From positions 1,054,001 to 1,118,000 of the forward strand of contig OZ252290.1 of NCBI GenBank assembly GCA_965250105.1: a DNA stretch of 64,000 nucleotides, read 5' to 3'. The notes under the pieces are model-generated. The model was not told the DNA's origin and searched no databases. It saw only the letters and a program-made list of their open reading frames with translations. This document shows positions 51,804 through 60,942 of the stretch, one piece after another (the stretch's first letter is position 1; each line of letters starts with the position of its first letter). The DNA comes from JBCBSK01 sp965250105 (GTDB lineage Bacteria; Pseudomonadota; Alphaproteobacteria; Rhizobiales; Tepidamorphaceae). The translations under genes and the position numbers were made by a program.

Positions 51804-52787
51804 TCAGTTCGCGGCGGCTTTGGCTTCGGCCACCCACGCATCGAACCGGGCCCGATTGGCCGCAACCCAGTCTTCGGCGTGACGCCGGAAATCTTCCACC
51901 GTGTCCTCGCCATCACGCAGCTTGACCTGTGCCGCATTGACGTCGGCGATCGGGATCTTGACGATCTCGAGGAACTTGGCGGCGGCTGGATTGTCGGCCA
52001 GGAACTCCTTGTTGGCGACAATGTAGACATCGTTGACCGCGAAACCCGGATCGAAGCCGTCCTCCCGGACGGTGGTGCTGCCGTCCTGGGCCGGCACGCC
52101 GATCTGCACCACATGCTCGCCCGGCACCAATACGTCGCTGATCCAGTTGGGGGTCCATGTGTAGTAGAGGATCGGCCCGCCATTCTCGAAGCGCGTGATC
52201 GTATCGGCCATGATGGCGAAATAGCTGCCCTGGTCGTGTTCGATGCTGTCGCGCAGATCCAGCCGGTCGAGATGATCCTCGATCACCAGTTCGCACCCCC
52301 ATCCGGGATTGCAGCCGGACAGATTGGCCAACCCGTCGGCATCGCTGTCGAACAGCGCGGCGATCTCCGGATCCTTGAAGTCATCAAGACTAGTGATGCC
52401 ATGGGCTTCGGCGGTCGCCTTGTCGACGTAGAAGCCCTGGCCGGCCCCTTCGATCACGGCGTTCTCGCGCAGCATGGCGTCGTCACCGCCGGACCGGTCG
52501 AAGAAGTCATTGTGCAGCGGCTTCCAGTGATTGACCGTGTAATCGGCGTCACCGGCGGCAATCGCCAGATGCAGGGCGGGGAAGTCGGCCTCGCGCGTCT
52601 CCTCGACATCGTATCCTAGCTCTTCGAGCCCAAGCTGCACGACCTTGTGCTGGAACCAGGCATTGACCGGCGTTCCCTTGAGCGGGCTCACCGTCACCCC
52701 TTCACCCGGCAGGTCCTCGGCGACGGCGGGCACGGCGACGGCCGCGCCCAGCATCAATGCGGTGACGGCGGCGGCATATCGGTTCAT
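51804..52787 (-). CDS. proX: Glycine betaine/choline-type substrate-binding protein
   Basis: 327 residues with a Sec signal peptide (AAAVTALMLGAAVAVPAVAE). The mature part has GEGVTVSPLKGTPVNAWFQH, the NHWKPLHNDFF segment and several tryptophans (YTWTPNW) expected to form the aromatic cage for a quaternary ammonium group. First gene of the cluster. The exact ligand could be glycine betaine, choline sulfate or proline betaine; the sulfatase next to it favours choline-O-sulfate. Confidence 0.9.
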   Translation of the reverse strand: MNRYAAAVTALMLGAAVAVPAVAEDLPGEGVTVSPLKGTPVNAWFQHKVVQLGLEELGYDVEETREADFPALHLAIAAGDADYTVNHWKPLHNDFFDRSGGDDAMLRENAVIEGAGQGFYVDKATAEAHGITSLDDFKDPEIAALFDSDADGLANLSGCNPGWGCELVIEDHLDRLDLRDSIEHDQGSYFAIMADTITRFENGGPILYYTWTPNWISDVLVPGEHVVQIGVPAQDGSTTVREDGFDPGFAVNDVYIVANKEFLADNPAAAKFLEIVKIPIADVNAAQVKLRDGEDTVEDFRRHAEDWVAANRARFDAWVAEAKAAAN

Positions 52788-53112
52788 TGCGTCTTCCTCC
52801 CTTGGCGCATCTGACCGCCACTATTGTATACAGCTTGTATAGAATGGATCAACCGGGTTGCGCCAGACAGCGACAGGCCCAGGATTTCCGAGCCTGTCGG
52901 CCGCCGACCGACGGCATCTGCAGGGCATTCAGGAGGGATGGGAGAGAGCGAGACGCCGAACGATCGAGGACGATTAGGCCAAGGCGCAAGGGGTGCGCTT
53001 GAGGCGCGTCGGGACGCTCGAACGATCCGGCGGATCGCCGCGAAGCACCAAGTGAATCGGAACAAGGCGCGGGTGGAAGCGCCGGGCAGCCTAGCCCTCG
53101 CCTCTCACCCGT
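52788..53112. other. Intergenic region upstream of proX
   Basis: No recognisable gene. The half next to proX carries the inverted repeat listed separately and is A/T-richer; the other half follows the cyoD stop and is ordinary high-GC DNA without a clear terminator. Confidence 0.45.
52823..52845. promoter_or_regulatory. Inverted-repeat operator upstream of proX
   Basis: ATTGTATACA-GCT-TGTATAGAAT is a 10-base inverted repeat with one mismatch and a 3-base spacer, 36 bases upstream of proX. It is a candidate site for the GntR protein encoded at 47494-48198. Confidence 0.55.
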
Positions 53113-53442
53113 CTACATCATGCGGTGCATCTGATTGGTCAGGACCCACAAGGTTCCCGCGACCATGATGAGCAGAATGAGCGCGGTAAAGATGATCAGC
53201 TGCAGATCCTCGCGGCTGGATCGGCCGAGATCGATGTGCAGGAAGTAATGTAGCTGCACGATCAACTGCGCGATGGCCGAACTCGCGAGGATGATCCCCG
53301 TTGTCAGCCCCGGCAAGACGCCAACATAGACCGCGCCAAAGGGAATGATGGTCAGCAACAACGCGAAGACAAAGCCGACCATGTAATGGCGCTGTTCATG
53401 GCGATAGTCGTCTTCGCGCGCGTCTCCGTCTTCGCTCATCAT
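53113..53442 (-). CDS. cyoD: Cytochrome bo-type ubiquinol oxidase subunit IV
   Basis: 109 residues with three membrane segments (VGFVFALLLTIIPFGAVYVG, IILASSAIAQLIVQLHYFLH, LIIFTALILLIMVAGTLWVL), the standard CyoD plan; the LHYFLHID stretch is typical. It helps assembly of the CuB site. Overlaps cyoC by 4 bases. Confidence 0.93.
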   Translation of the reverse strand: MMSEDGDAREDDYRHEQRHYMVGFVFALLLTIIPFGAVYVGVLPGLTTGIILASSAIAQLIVQLHYFLHIDLGRSSREDLQLIIFTALILLIMVAGTLWVLTNQMHRMM

Positions 53443-54071
53443 GCCAAGCCCGCCAAGAAGACCATGGTGAATATGCCGATCCAGACAATATCAAGGAAAT
53501 GCCAGAAGATGCCCAAACGCAGAACACGCGTTTTCAAGATTTCGGGCGTGCCGAACATCTTCAGCTGAACGACCAGAACACCCATCCATATCAGCCCGGC
53601 GGTCAGGTGCAGCCCATGCATCGGCACCAATGCCCAGAAGGCCGACAGAAAGCCGCTGCGCTGCGGCACGGCGCCCTTGGCGATCATGTCTAGAAAATCG
53701 CGCATCTCCAGCACCAGAAACCCGATGCCGAGCGCCATGGTCACCAACAGCCATTTGACGATCTCATCGACGGACCGCTTGTGCCGCAAGGCGAGCGTGG
53801 CCAGGCCATAGGTAAGGCTGCTGGTCAGCAGAAGCACGGTTTGGGCGAAAACCGACGGCAGGTGGAACAGGTCTTTCGGGGTCGGCCCGCCGGCCATGGC
53901 CATCGGATTCTGGGTCGTCAGATAGGTCGCCATCAACAGGCCGAACAAGACGATGTCGCTCATCACGAAGACCCAGAACCCGAAGACGACGATTTCCGCC
54001 CTCTTCTTGTCTTCGTGTCCCTCGTGATGTCCCAGATTCAGACCGGGATAGAAGGGGACGTGATCTCTCAT
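53439..54071 (-). CDS. cyoC: Cytochrome bo-type ubiquinol oxidase subunit III
   Basis: 210 residues with five membrane segments. Typical parts are FGFWVFVMSDIVLFGLLMATYL, LPSVFAQTVLLLTSSLTYGLA and FLSAFWALVPMHGLHLTAGL with the conserved Glu/His positions of subunit III. Overlaps cyoB by 4 bases. Confidence 0.94.
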   Translation of the reverse strand: MRDHVPFYPGLNLGHHEGHEDKKRAEIVVFGFWVFVMSDIVLFGLLMATYLTTQNPMAMAGGPTPKDLFHLPSVFAQTVLLLTSSLTYGLATLALRHKRSVDEIVKWLLVTMALGIGFLVLEMRDFLDMIAKGAVPQRSGFLSAFWALVPMHGLHLTAGLIWMGVLVVQLKMFGTPEILKTRVLRLGIFWHFLDIVWIGIFTMVFLAGLA

Positions 54072-56164
54072 CGTGCGAAGCCCTCCGCATCCAGCGCGGG
54101 GCGGCCGGTGTTGAGTGGCGTCGTCTCCTCAAGTCGCGTGGTCGTCTTGGCCGCGTTGGCCTGCGCGAGCCAGGCTTCGGTTTCGCGGCGCACCTCGGCG
54201 GCCTCGATGACGATCTCCGTGTCCAGACGGAAGCTTCGCAAAATGACGGTCAAGGGCAGTATCAGCGCGCAGAGCAGCGCGAGCCACCAGATATGCCAGA
54301 CCGCCGCGAAGCCCAGCCCCAGGCTGACAAGACAAAACAGCAGGCCGACGGATGTCTTGCCCGGAAGAGTGATGTCTTCGTAGCGATCGGGCGCGAGATA
54401 AGCGACGCCATCGCGCTTGGCCTGCAAGAACGTTTCCCGCCCGCTGACATGCGGCGTGGCCGGGAAGTTGTATTCGGGCGGCGGCGACGACGTGCCCCAT
54501 TCGAGCGAGAACCCGGCCCAAGGGTCGCCGACCAGATCGCGCCGCGCGTTCCGTTGCTGGATGCTGATGATGATGGTCGCGACAAAGGTGCTGAACGCCG
54601 TCAGCAGGATGAAGGCGCCGACCATCGAAATCAGCGTATAGGGATCGAAGCTCGGGTCGTCATAGCTGACCGACCGGCGCGGCAGGCCCAGCAGGCCGAG
54701 CCAATACAGCGGCAGGAACGTCACCATGAAGCCGATGATCCACAACAGCGCGGATACCCGCCCCCAGGCTTCGTTCAAGCGGAAACCGAATGCCTTGGGG
54801 AACCAGAAATGAATGCCGGCCAGCATCCCGAACAAGACGCCGGGTATGATGACGTTGTGGAAGTGGGCCACGAGAAAGACCGAGTTGTGAACCTGATAGT
54901 CGATCGTCGGGTTCGCCAGGATGACGCCCGTCAGCCCGCCGATGACGAACAGCAGCAGGAACCCTTGGGCATAAATCATCGGTACCGTCAGGCGGATGCG
55001 CCCCCGGAACATCGTGGCCATCCAGTCATAGACCTTCACGCCCGTGGGCACCGCGATGATCATCGTCGCGATCCCGAAAACCGCGTTGATGTTGGCGTTC
55101 TGCCCCATCGTGAAGAAGTGATGCAGCCAGACGGTGAAGGACAACACCGAAATCGACATCGTCGCGTAGACCAGCGAGTCGTAGCCATAAAGGCGCTTGC
55201 CCGAAAAGGTCGAGATAACCTCGGAATAGATGCCGTAGGCCGGCAGGATGAGCAGGTAGACCTCGGGATGACCGAACAGCCAAAACATATTGGCGTAGTT
55301 CATCATGTTCCCACCGAAGTCATTGGTGAAAAACCGGAAATCGAGATACCGGTCAAGCCCGAGCTGTAGAGCCGCGATCGTCAATGGGGGCATCGCGAAG
55401 ATCATGATGATCGACGTGCACAGGGCGGTCCAGGTGAAGAGCGGCATGTAGAAGAGCTTCATGCCCGGCGCGCGCATCTTGTAGATCGTCACGGCGATGT
55501 TGATGCCCGTGATGGTCGAGCCCAGCCCCGAAATGCCGACGGACCAGATCCAGTAGTCCGGACCTTCTCCCGGCTGAAAGGTGACGCCTGTATAGGGCGG
55601 ATAAGATGTCCAGCCGCCGGTGGAAAACTGCCCGATCACCAGGCTGATCATGATCAGCGCGGCGCCGGCGGCGGTCAGCCCGAGGCCGATCTGATTGAGC
55701 ACCGGAAAGGCGACATCGCGCGCGCCGATCTGCAACGGCACGAGATAGTTCATGAAGCCGGTGACCAGGGGCATGGCGACGAAGAAGATCATGATCGTGC
55801 CGTGCGTGCTGAACAGCTCGGCGAAGTGCTCCGGCGCGAGGAAGCCGCCCGTCAGGCCGAAGCCCTGCTGACTGCGCATCACCACGCCTTCAGCGATGCC
55901 CCGCGCCAGCATGACCAGCGCGAGAACGATGTACATGATCCCGATCTTCTTGTGATCGGTCGAGAAGATCCAGTCGCGGAACAGGGGAACCCACAGCCGG
56001 AAAACCGTCAGCGCGGTGATGGTCGCCACCGCGCCGACCACGACGAGGCCGGCCGCCATGGCCGCGATCATCTCATTGATGGAGGGATCCATCACGAAGC
56101 GCACGAGCGATATGTCCTGCCAGGTCAGGCGCCCGAACAGCCAATGCGCCGCGTGGTCAGTCAT
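54068..56164 (-). CDS. cyoB: Cytochrome bo-type ubiquinol oxidase subunit I
   Basis: 698 residues, about 15 membrane spans, longer than cytochrome c oxidase subunit I as expected for CyoB. Ligands are visible: His in FSTHGTIMIFF (low-spin heme), GHPEVYLLILPAYG with the CuB His and crosslinked Tyr, LHHFF for CuB, and HFHNVI for the two hemes. Proton-channel residues are in the expected context. It reduces oxygen to water and pumps protons in the inner membrane. Start overlaps the cyoA end. Confidence 0.96.
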   Translation of the reverse strand: MTDHAAHWLFGRLTWQDISLVRFVMDPSINEMIAAMAAGLVVVGAVATITALTVFRLWVPLFRDWIFSTDHKKIGIMYIVLALVMLARGIAEGVVMRSQQGFGLTGGFLAPEHFAELFSTHGTIMIFFVAMPLVTGFMNYLVPLQIGARDVAFPVLNQIGLGLTAAGAALIMISLVIGQFSTGGWTSYPPYTGVTFQPGEGPDYWIWSVGISGLGSTITGINIAVTIYKMRAPGMKLFYMPLFTWTALCTSIIMIFAMPPLTIAALQLGLDRYLDFRFFTNDFGGNMMNYANMFWLFGHPEVYLLILPAYGIYSEVISTFSGKRLYGYDSLVYATMSISVLSFTVWLHHFFTMGQNANINAVFGIATMIIAVPTGVKVYDWMATMFRGRIRLTVPMIYAQGFLLLFVIGGLTGVILANPTIDYQVHNSVFLVAHFHNVIIPGVLFGMLAGIHFWFPKAFGFRLNEAWGRVSALLWIIGFMVTFLPLYWLGLLGLPRRSVSYDDPSFDPYTLISMVGAFILLTAFSTFVATIIISIQQRNARRDLVGDPWAGFSLEWGTSSPPPEYNFPATPHVSGRETFLQAKRDGVAYLAPDRYEDITLPGKTSVGLLFCLVSLGLGFAAVWHIWWLALLCALILPLTVILRSFRLDTEIVIEAAEVRRETEAWLAQANAAKTTTRLEETTPLNTGRPALDAEGFAR

Positions 56165-57185
56165 GGCGATGCTCTCTCATCATTGTGCCATCGGACGAAT
56201 GCATCGGCTGAACCGGCTCGTCGGGAAGCGTCGCGCGGGTCCAGTCATAGGCGGGGGCGCCGGGCTGGCTCTCGGGCGGCACGCCGTTGGGATCACGGTA
56301 GCGCGCCATGACACGCCCATAGAGATCGGGATCGGGCAGAACGAAATGCAGAATGCCCTCCGGCGTGCCGGTCATGTCCAGCATCCGTTGTGCTTCGGCC
56401 GCCGAGGAGCGGTCGGCGAGCCGGGCATAGGTCCGATCATCCAAAACGCGGCCTTGCGAGCGCACCGTATCGACCCAGGCATCGAAGTCGGATGGGTCGA
56501 GCGCGCGGGCCGCAAACCTCTGGTCGGTGAAGCCGACGCCATTGAACTGCGTGTTCTCGCCTTCGAAGGTGCCGGTTTCATCGGCCAGCAAATGAAGCTG
56601 GGTCGACATGCCCGGCATGGCGTAGATCTGGCCGCCGAGCCGGGCAATGATGAAGCTTTGCATGGTGGAGTCGGTCGTCAGCGACAAGCCAACCGACGTA
56701 TTGGTGGGAAACACCATCTCCCCCACGGTCGCGATGCCATGATCGGGATACAGAAACAGCCACTTCCAGTTCAGACCGATGACCTGGACGCGCAGATCGC
56801 TGTCCGCGGCAAGTGGGCGGTACGGGTCGAAACGTTCCGTCGAGCGGAAGAGGAACACCGACAACACGATGATGATCAGAATCGGTCCGCCCCACATCAG
56901 ACCTTCAAGCCAGCGGTTGTAGGACCAGTTCGGTTTGTAAGCCGAGCCGCTGGCCTGGAACCGGTATCGCCAAAGCATCAACGGCACGAAGACGAAGACC
57001 GGCAATACGGCCAGCATGGTCAGGGCGACCACGCGCCAGAAATGCACGGCCTGGTCGGCGGCGACGGGGCCCGCGGGATCGAGAAAGCTTGATGCGTCAG
57101 CGGCGACTGGAAACACAGCGACGAGAAAAGCCGCAACCGAAACTTGTCCCGGCACGCGACCCAGGATTTTCTGACCAATCTTCAT
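56157..57185 (-). CDS. cyoA: Cytochrome bo-type ubiquinol oxidase subunit II
   Basis: 342 residues from the ATG at 57185. A signal-like N-terminus is followed by two membrane helices (VVALTMLAVLPVFVFVPLML, GLMWGGPILIIIVLSVFLF) and a periplasmic cupredoxin domain with NWKWLFLYP. The CxxxC copper-A ligands of cytochrome c oxidases are absent, so the enzyme takes electrons from quinol. There is no obvious lipobox cysteine, unlike E. coli CyoA. First gene of cyoABCD; no cyoE is present here. Confidence 0.94.
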   Translation of the reverse strand: MKIGQKILGRVPGQVSVAAFLVAVFPVAADASSFLDPAGPVAADQAVHFWRVVALTMLAVLPVFVFVPLMLWRYRFQASGSAYKPNWSYNRWLEGLMWGGPILIIIVLSVFLFRSTERFDPYRPLAADSDLRVQVIGLNWKWLFLYPDHGIATVGEMVFPTNTSVGLSLTTDSTMQSFIIARLGGQIYAMPGMSTQLHLLADETGTFEGENTQFNGVGFTDQRFAARALDPSDFDAWVDTVRSQGRVLDDRTYARLADRSSAAEAQRMLDMTGTPEGILHFVLPDPDLYGRVMARYRDPNGVPPESQPGAPAYDWTRATLPDEPVQPMHSSDGTMMREHRHD

Positions 57186-57702
57186 CTGCGCTAAGCGATA
57201 ATACTGGAACTTCAACGGACAAGATCCAGCTTGCATCAATCGCCGGCCGACCACAATGAACAAGCACACCCCCCGTGACTTGCACCGACAGGATTTTCCC
57301 TTAGCGCGGCAAAGCGTTAACGGCTCATCGGGCAAATCGGCGGCTTCTCCGGCATCTCCCCGACCAGCCGCGTGACCGGACCGTCGCCGCGACGCCCGCC
57401 ATTGTTCAAATCGTCCAAGAAGCCGTTCACGCCGGCGCGCCGCGGGATCACGTCACGCATCACGAAAAAGGTCGTCGTCCGGATGACGGGTCACGCCCAG
57501 CATGCGCGACGGCGGCCATCTCACGAGGATTGAAGCGGGCAGGCTCTTCAGACATGAGCCTCGTTATAGATGCGGTTGGTCTCGCTGATATGACGTCATG
57601 GAACCGATATATCTTTCGATTAGCACCCCGCCGCCGCGCCTGGTGCGGCGGCATGGGGTCTGACCGGCTTGGGGCGGGCACGTATTGCCCGCCCCTTTTG
57701 CG
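57186..57702. other. Intergenic region between cyoA and the autotransporter
   Basis: About 515 bases with no recognisable gene. Near cyoA it should hold the cyo promoter. At 57627-57656 CCGCCGC and GCGGCGG can pair, and a strong hairpin lies at 57671-57695. Confidence 0.45.
57671..57695. terminator. Hairpin after the autotransporter gene
   Basis: GGGGCGGGCA-CGTAT-TGCCCGCCCC is a perfect 10-base-pair stem with a 5-base loop, followed by TTTTGCG on the plus strand and preceded by it (as AAAA) for minus-strand transcripts. It is 8 bases past the autotransporter stop, so it probably ends that transcript although the T-run faces the other way. Confidence 0.6.
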
Positions 57703-60700
57703 TTAGAACCTGATGGTCAGGCTTGCGGTTCCCTGATGGTCGTTGCCGGTGTCGGCGAAGGCGCCGTCATAGCGCAGCTCGGTCGAGATCGTGTCGGTGA
57801 AGGCGATCGCCGCCCCGACACCGACCGCCAGACGATCCCGCGATACCGGCGCCGAGCCGGACGTGAACACCGCATTGGCCACCGGGATCGCCGAAACCGT
57901 GCTGATCGACCGGTCGCCGAAGACATGCTCCCAGGCCACACGGCCATCCAGCGACACGAGCGTCGCGCCCATCGCCCGGTCCACGCCAAAGCCGATACCG
58001 AGCCCCGTCACCACCTGATCGGCGCTGGTCCCCGACACCGTCAGGTCGAGGATCCCGGCCCCGGTCTCGGTGAACCCGTCCTGCTCGCCATGGACCGCAT
58101 CGATCGGCGCCAAGGGCCCGAAGCGCAGGCCTTGGCCTGGCCAGCCGGCCCCAAGATGGTGGGACATGTCATAGAAGGCCTCGGCGGACGCCACGAAGGT
58201 CTGGCCATCGGTGTCGCCCTCGGCGATGACGCGGGTGCCGGCGACGGGAATGACGCGCTCGAACGCATAGTCCTGCCAGGCATAGGCGAGGGCGCCCGAC
58301 AGCGTCAGCGCGCCGGCCCGCGTCGCGGCATAGGCGCCGATGTGGAAGGCGTCGATATCGGCGTCCGACGCGCCGCTGTCGACCGAGCTACGGGCATAGC
58401 CGAAGGCGAGGCCGGCCAGCGTCGGGAAGGCGAGGCCCTCGAAATGGCGCTCGAAGCCGAAGGCCAGCCCGCCGGTCTGGGCGTCCCAGCCCGGTGTCGC
58501 GCCGTCGGCATCGACGGACAGGTCCTGCCCCAGCACCGCGCCCCACACGGCCCAGCGGTCCCGGGGGGCCGCGAAGGCTTCGGAGGGCAGGCTCGGCATG
58601 TCGGCCGCCAGCGCATGGGCCGGCAAGGCCCGGCTCTCCGGCGCCGGCCGCTCGACGAAGCCGAGCAGGGCCGACCGGGCCGTGGCACCCTGGCTGCTGC
58701 CACTCAGCTGGTTGGCAACCAATCCACCGCGCCGGCGCAGCGTCTCGCCGAACAGGACAGCCCCCTGCATGCCCGCGCCAAGCGCCGAGGGATGGATCTC
58801 CTTGGGCGACAGCCCACCATTGTCACCGCCAGTGCCGCCGTTCCCGCCGCCACCTGGCGTCTGGGTCTGGACATAGCTGAGCTGCACCTCGGTGGCGGCA
58901 ACCGTCTGCGTGAAGTCGAGGTCCGGCAGATTGTCCCGCACCGTCGCGAATTGCCCCGTCACGCCGCCATCGGCGCGCAGCACCACGTAAGTCGGCGAGG
59001 CCTGCGGGAAATCGCCCGGCAGGCCGAGCACGTCGAGGGTGGTTCCGGTCGTCGCGATCGTTGCCGCGCCGCCGACCGCCAGAAGATCGCTGGTGCCGTC
59101 CGGCGCCACCTCGACCTGTAGCGTGGAGCCCGCATTGAACGCCACATCGCCCGCAACCGTCAGCGTCCCGATCGAATTGCCAGGCGAAACAATGCCGCCA
59201 TTCTCAACCGTCAGCCCGCCAAAGCTCCCCGTGCCGCGAACGACGCCTGTATTGACGGTGAAGGCGACCAGCGTCGCGCCGGAAAACGTCCAACTACCGC
59301 CGACGACCTCGAAGACCTCGAAGCTTTGATACCGACGCGTGAGACCGCCCGTATCGATGTCGTTCAGATCGAACGCGGCATCGCCCATGCCGCCGAGACG
59401 CAGCGTGTCCATGCCCCCTTCAGCCAGGACGTTGCCGTCGATCGAAAAACCGGGCCGCAGCTCCAGAATGTCGTCGGTGTCTCTGTCGGGCACAAAACTG
59501 ATCGCATTGGCCGCGCCGCCGGCCACATGTCCGGCCACGATGACCTCGCTGCTCGCGACGCCTCTAACGCGTATCCCGTAGGTGTCGTCCGTGTCACGAT
59601 TGCTCCGTGCCGACGCTCCTTCTTCGATTCTGACGACGACGGGCTTGTCCGAAGCGGAGAAAATATTGACGCCATGTTGGCCGATCACGTCGCCGGTCAC
59701 CGTGGCATTCACCGCGCCGTTCGAAAACTGAACCAGTTCGACACCGTTCTGGCTATCGGCGTCGGCGTCGGCGACCGTCACATCGATGTCGTTCACGCCC
59801 CGGTCAGATAATGGGAGAGAGCTGTTCCCCGCGCGTACGATAATGCCACTCTGTCCAGCAATGATCTTCCCCGTTGAGTTGATTTCAACGCCGCCGCTCG
59901 CCGAATTGCTTCGAACCCAAATCCCTATGGCGCCACTGACAATCTCGGAGGAATCGGTTGTGTTGACCGTCACTTTTCCGCTTGTTGGCGGTGTCATCGC
60001 GACATCTATGGACGCCGTGTTATTGAAGACGTTGCCGGTGGTTTCAACCTTTCCCATAGCGTTGATCGTGACCGCTCCAGCGCTGCCTTGGGCGACTTCG
60101 ATCGCGTGTGTGTTGCCTCTGACATCGGAAGCCTCGATAAAGACGTCACCCGCCCCCCCGGGAGAAACCATCTCGACCAAAATCGTCCGGTTTGTGCTTG
60201 CGATCGGGCCCCGCGCTTTGATCGTGACATTTCCCGAGCCGAGTTGGCGTGCTTCGATACCGCTATGTCTGCCCGTGATGACGCCTGTCGTCGTAATCCA
60301 CAGCGCTCCCGCACCCGAATTCTCCGCGTAGATGCCGCGGGCGCCGGAGGCGGTCGCCGTGATGGTGCCGGCGCCGGTCTGTTCGAAGTCGATCCCCGCG
60401 TCGCTTGTTAGCGTGAAGGCATTGCCGCCGGACCCGCTTGTATCAATCGAAAAACCAGGATCGACGGTCACGACGAGTTCCGTGCCGGAAGGCGCCGTCA
60501 AGGCTTCGGTCTGGGTCGCAGGAGCTGGAAGGTCGGGACAGTTGTATGTCCCGGGCGACACTTCATCGCATTCGATGGCGCCCGCGCCATTTGCCCCACT
60601 GCTGGTGACGACCAGTATCGGGGCGGCCAGTGCTACCGCCGAGACGAGCGCCGCGGCACCAGACACCCCCGCCGTCAGCTCGCGCCCGAGAGATGACAAC

Positions 60701-60942
60701 GCCGACAGGAGTGAGGCAATCGATACCGTTCCATCGAACAACGCGGCACGTACTGGCGACGGGTTGGCCGTCTCGCCCTTCCGTTTTGTGATCCGACCAT
60801 GGCGGACAGCACCTATCTCGCCCCGCCTCGACCCGGCGTCCGCGACTAGCGGCGCCAACGGCTTTGATCGGCGCGGGACCAGGCGGAAAAGCTGCGGCGG
60901 TGCGAGCTGGGACCGTTGAGACGGGCGAGCGGCAGGCGTCAT
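57703..60942 (-). CDS. Autotransporter (type Va secretion) with beta-helical passenger
   Basis: 1079 residues from the ATG at 60942, which has GAGGG six bases upstream. An unusually long, basic N-terminus (about 60 residues) precedes a hydrophobic stretch (ALVSAVALAAPILVVTSSG). The passenger (about 110-700) is Gly/Thr/Val-rich with repeated IEINSTGKI- or VTINAMGKV-like turns, as in adhesin beta-helices, and an autochaperone-like VNTGVVRGTGSFGGLTVENG with GIVSPGNSIGTLTV. A Gly-rich linker leads to a barrel of about 280 residues ending LTIRF with the terminal aromatic needed for Bam insertion. Probable surface adhesin. Confidence 0.9.
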   Translation of the reverse strand: MTPAARPSQRSQLAPPQLFRLVPRRSKPLAPLVADAGSRRGEIGAVRHGRITKRKGETANPSPVRAALFDGTVSIASLLSALSSLGRELTAGVSGAAALVSAVALAAPILVVTSSGANGAGAIECDEVSPGTYNCPDLPAPATQTEALTAPSGTELVVTVDPGFSIDTSGSGGNAFTLTSDAGIDFEQTGAGTITATASGARGIYAENSGAGALWITTTGVITGRHSGIEARQLGSGNVTIKARGPIASTNRTILVEMVSPGGAGDVFIEASDVRGNTHAIEVAQGSAGAVTINAMGKVETTGNVFNNTASIDVAMTPPTSGKVTVNTTDSSEIVSGAIGIWVRSNSASGGVEINSTGKIIAGQSGIIVRAGNSSLPLSDRGVNDIDVTVADADADSQNGVELVQFSNGAVNATVTGDVIGQHGVNIFSASDKPVVVRIEEGASARSNRDTDDTYGIRVRGVASSEVIVAGHVAGGAANAISFVPDRDTDDILELRPGFSIDGNVLAEGGMDTLRLGGMGDAAFDLNDIDTGGLTRRYQSFEVFEVVGGSWTFSGATLVAFTVNTGVVRGTGSFGGLTVENGGIVSPGNSIGTLTVAGDVAFNAGSTLQVEVAPDGTSDLLAVGGAATIATTGTTLDVLGLPGDFPQASPTYVVLRADGGVTGQFATVRDNLPDLDFTQTVAATEVQLSYVQTQTPGGGGNGGTGGDNGGLSPKEIHPSALGAGMQGAVLFGETLRRRGGLVANQLSGSSQGATARSALLGFVERPAPESRALPAHALAADMPSLPSEAFAAPRDRWAVWGAVLGQDLSVDADGATPGWDAQTGGLAFGFERHFEGLAFPTLAGLAFGYARSSVDSGASDADIDAFHIGAYAATRAGALTLSGALAYAWQDYAFERVIPVAGTRVIAEGDTDGQTFVASAEAFYDMSHHLGAGWPGQGLRFGPLAPIDAVHGEQDGFTETGAGILDLTVSGTSADQVVTGLGIGFGVDRAMGATLVSLDGRVAWEHVFGDRSISTVSAIPVANAVFTSGSAPVSRDRLAVGVGAAIAFTDTISTELRYDGAFADTGNDHQGTASLTIRF

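Noticed and set aside
57671..57695. Evidence for an extra plus-strand gene ending at this terminator
   Set aside because: The hairpin with its T-run points in the plus direction, but no plausible plus-strand gene precedes it between 57186 and 57670.
57685..59121. Long open frame (478 codons) antisense to the autotransporter barrel
   Set aside because: His/Arg/Gly-rich low-complexity translation without recognisable domains; the minus-strand barrel with its terminal Phe is clearly the coding strand.
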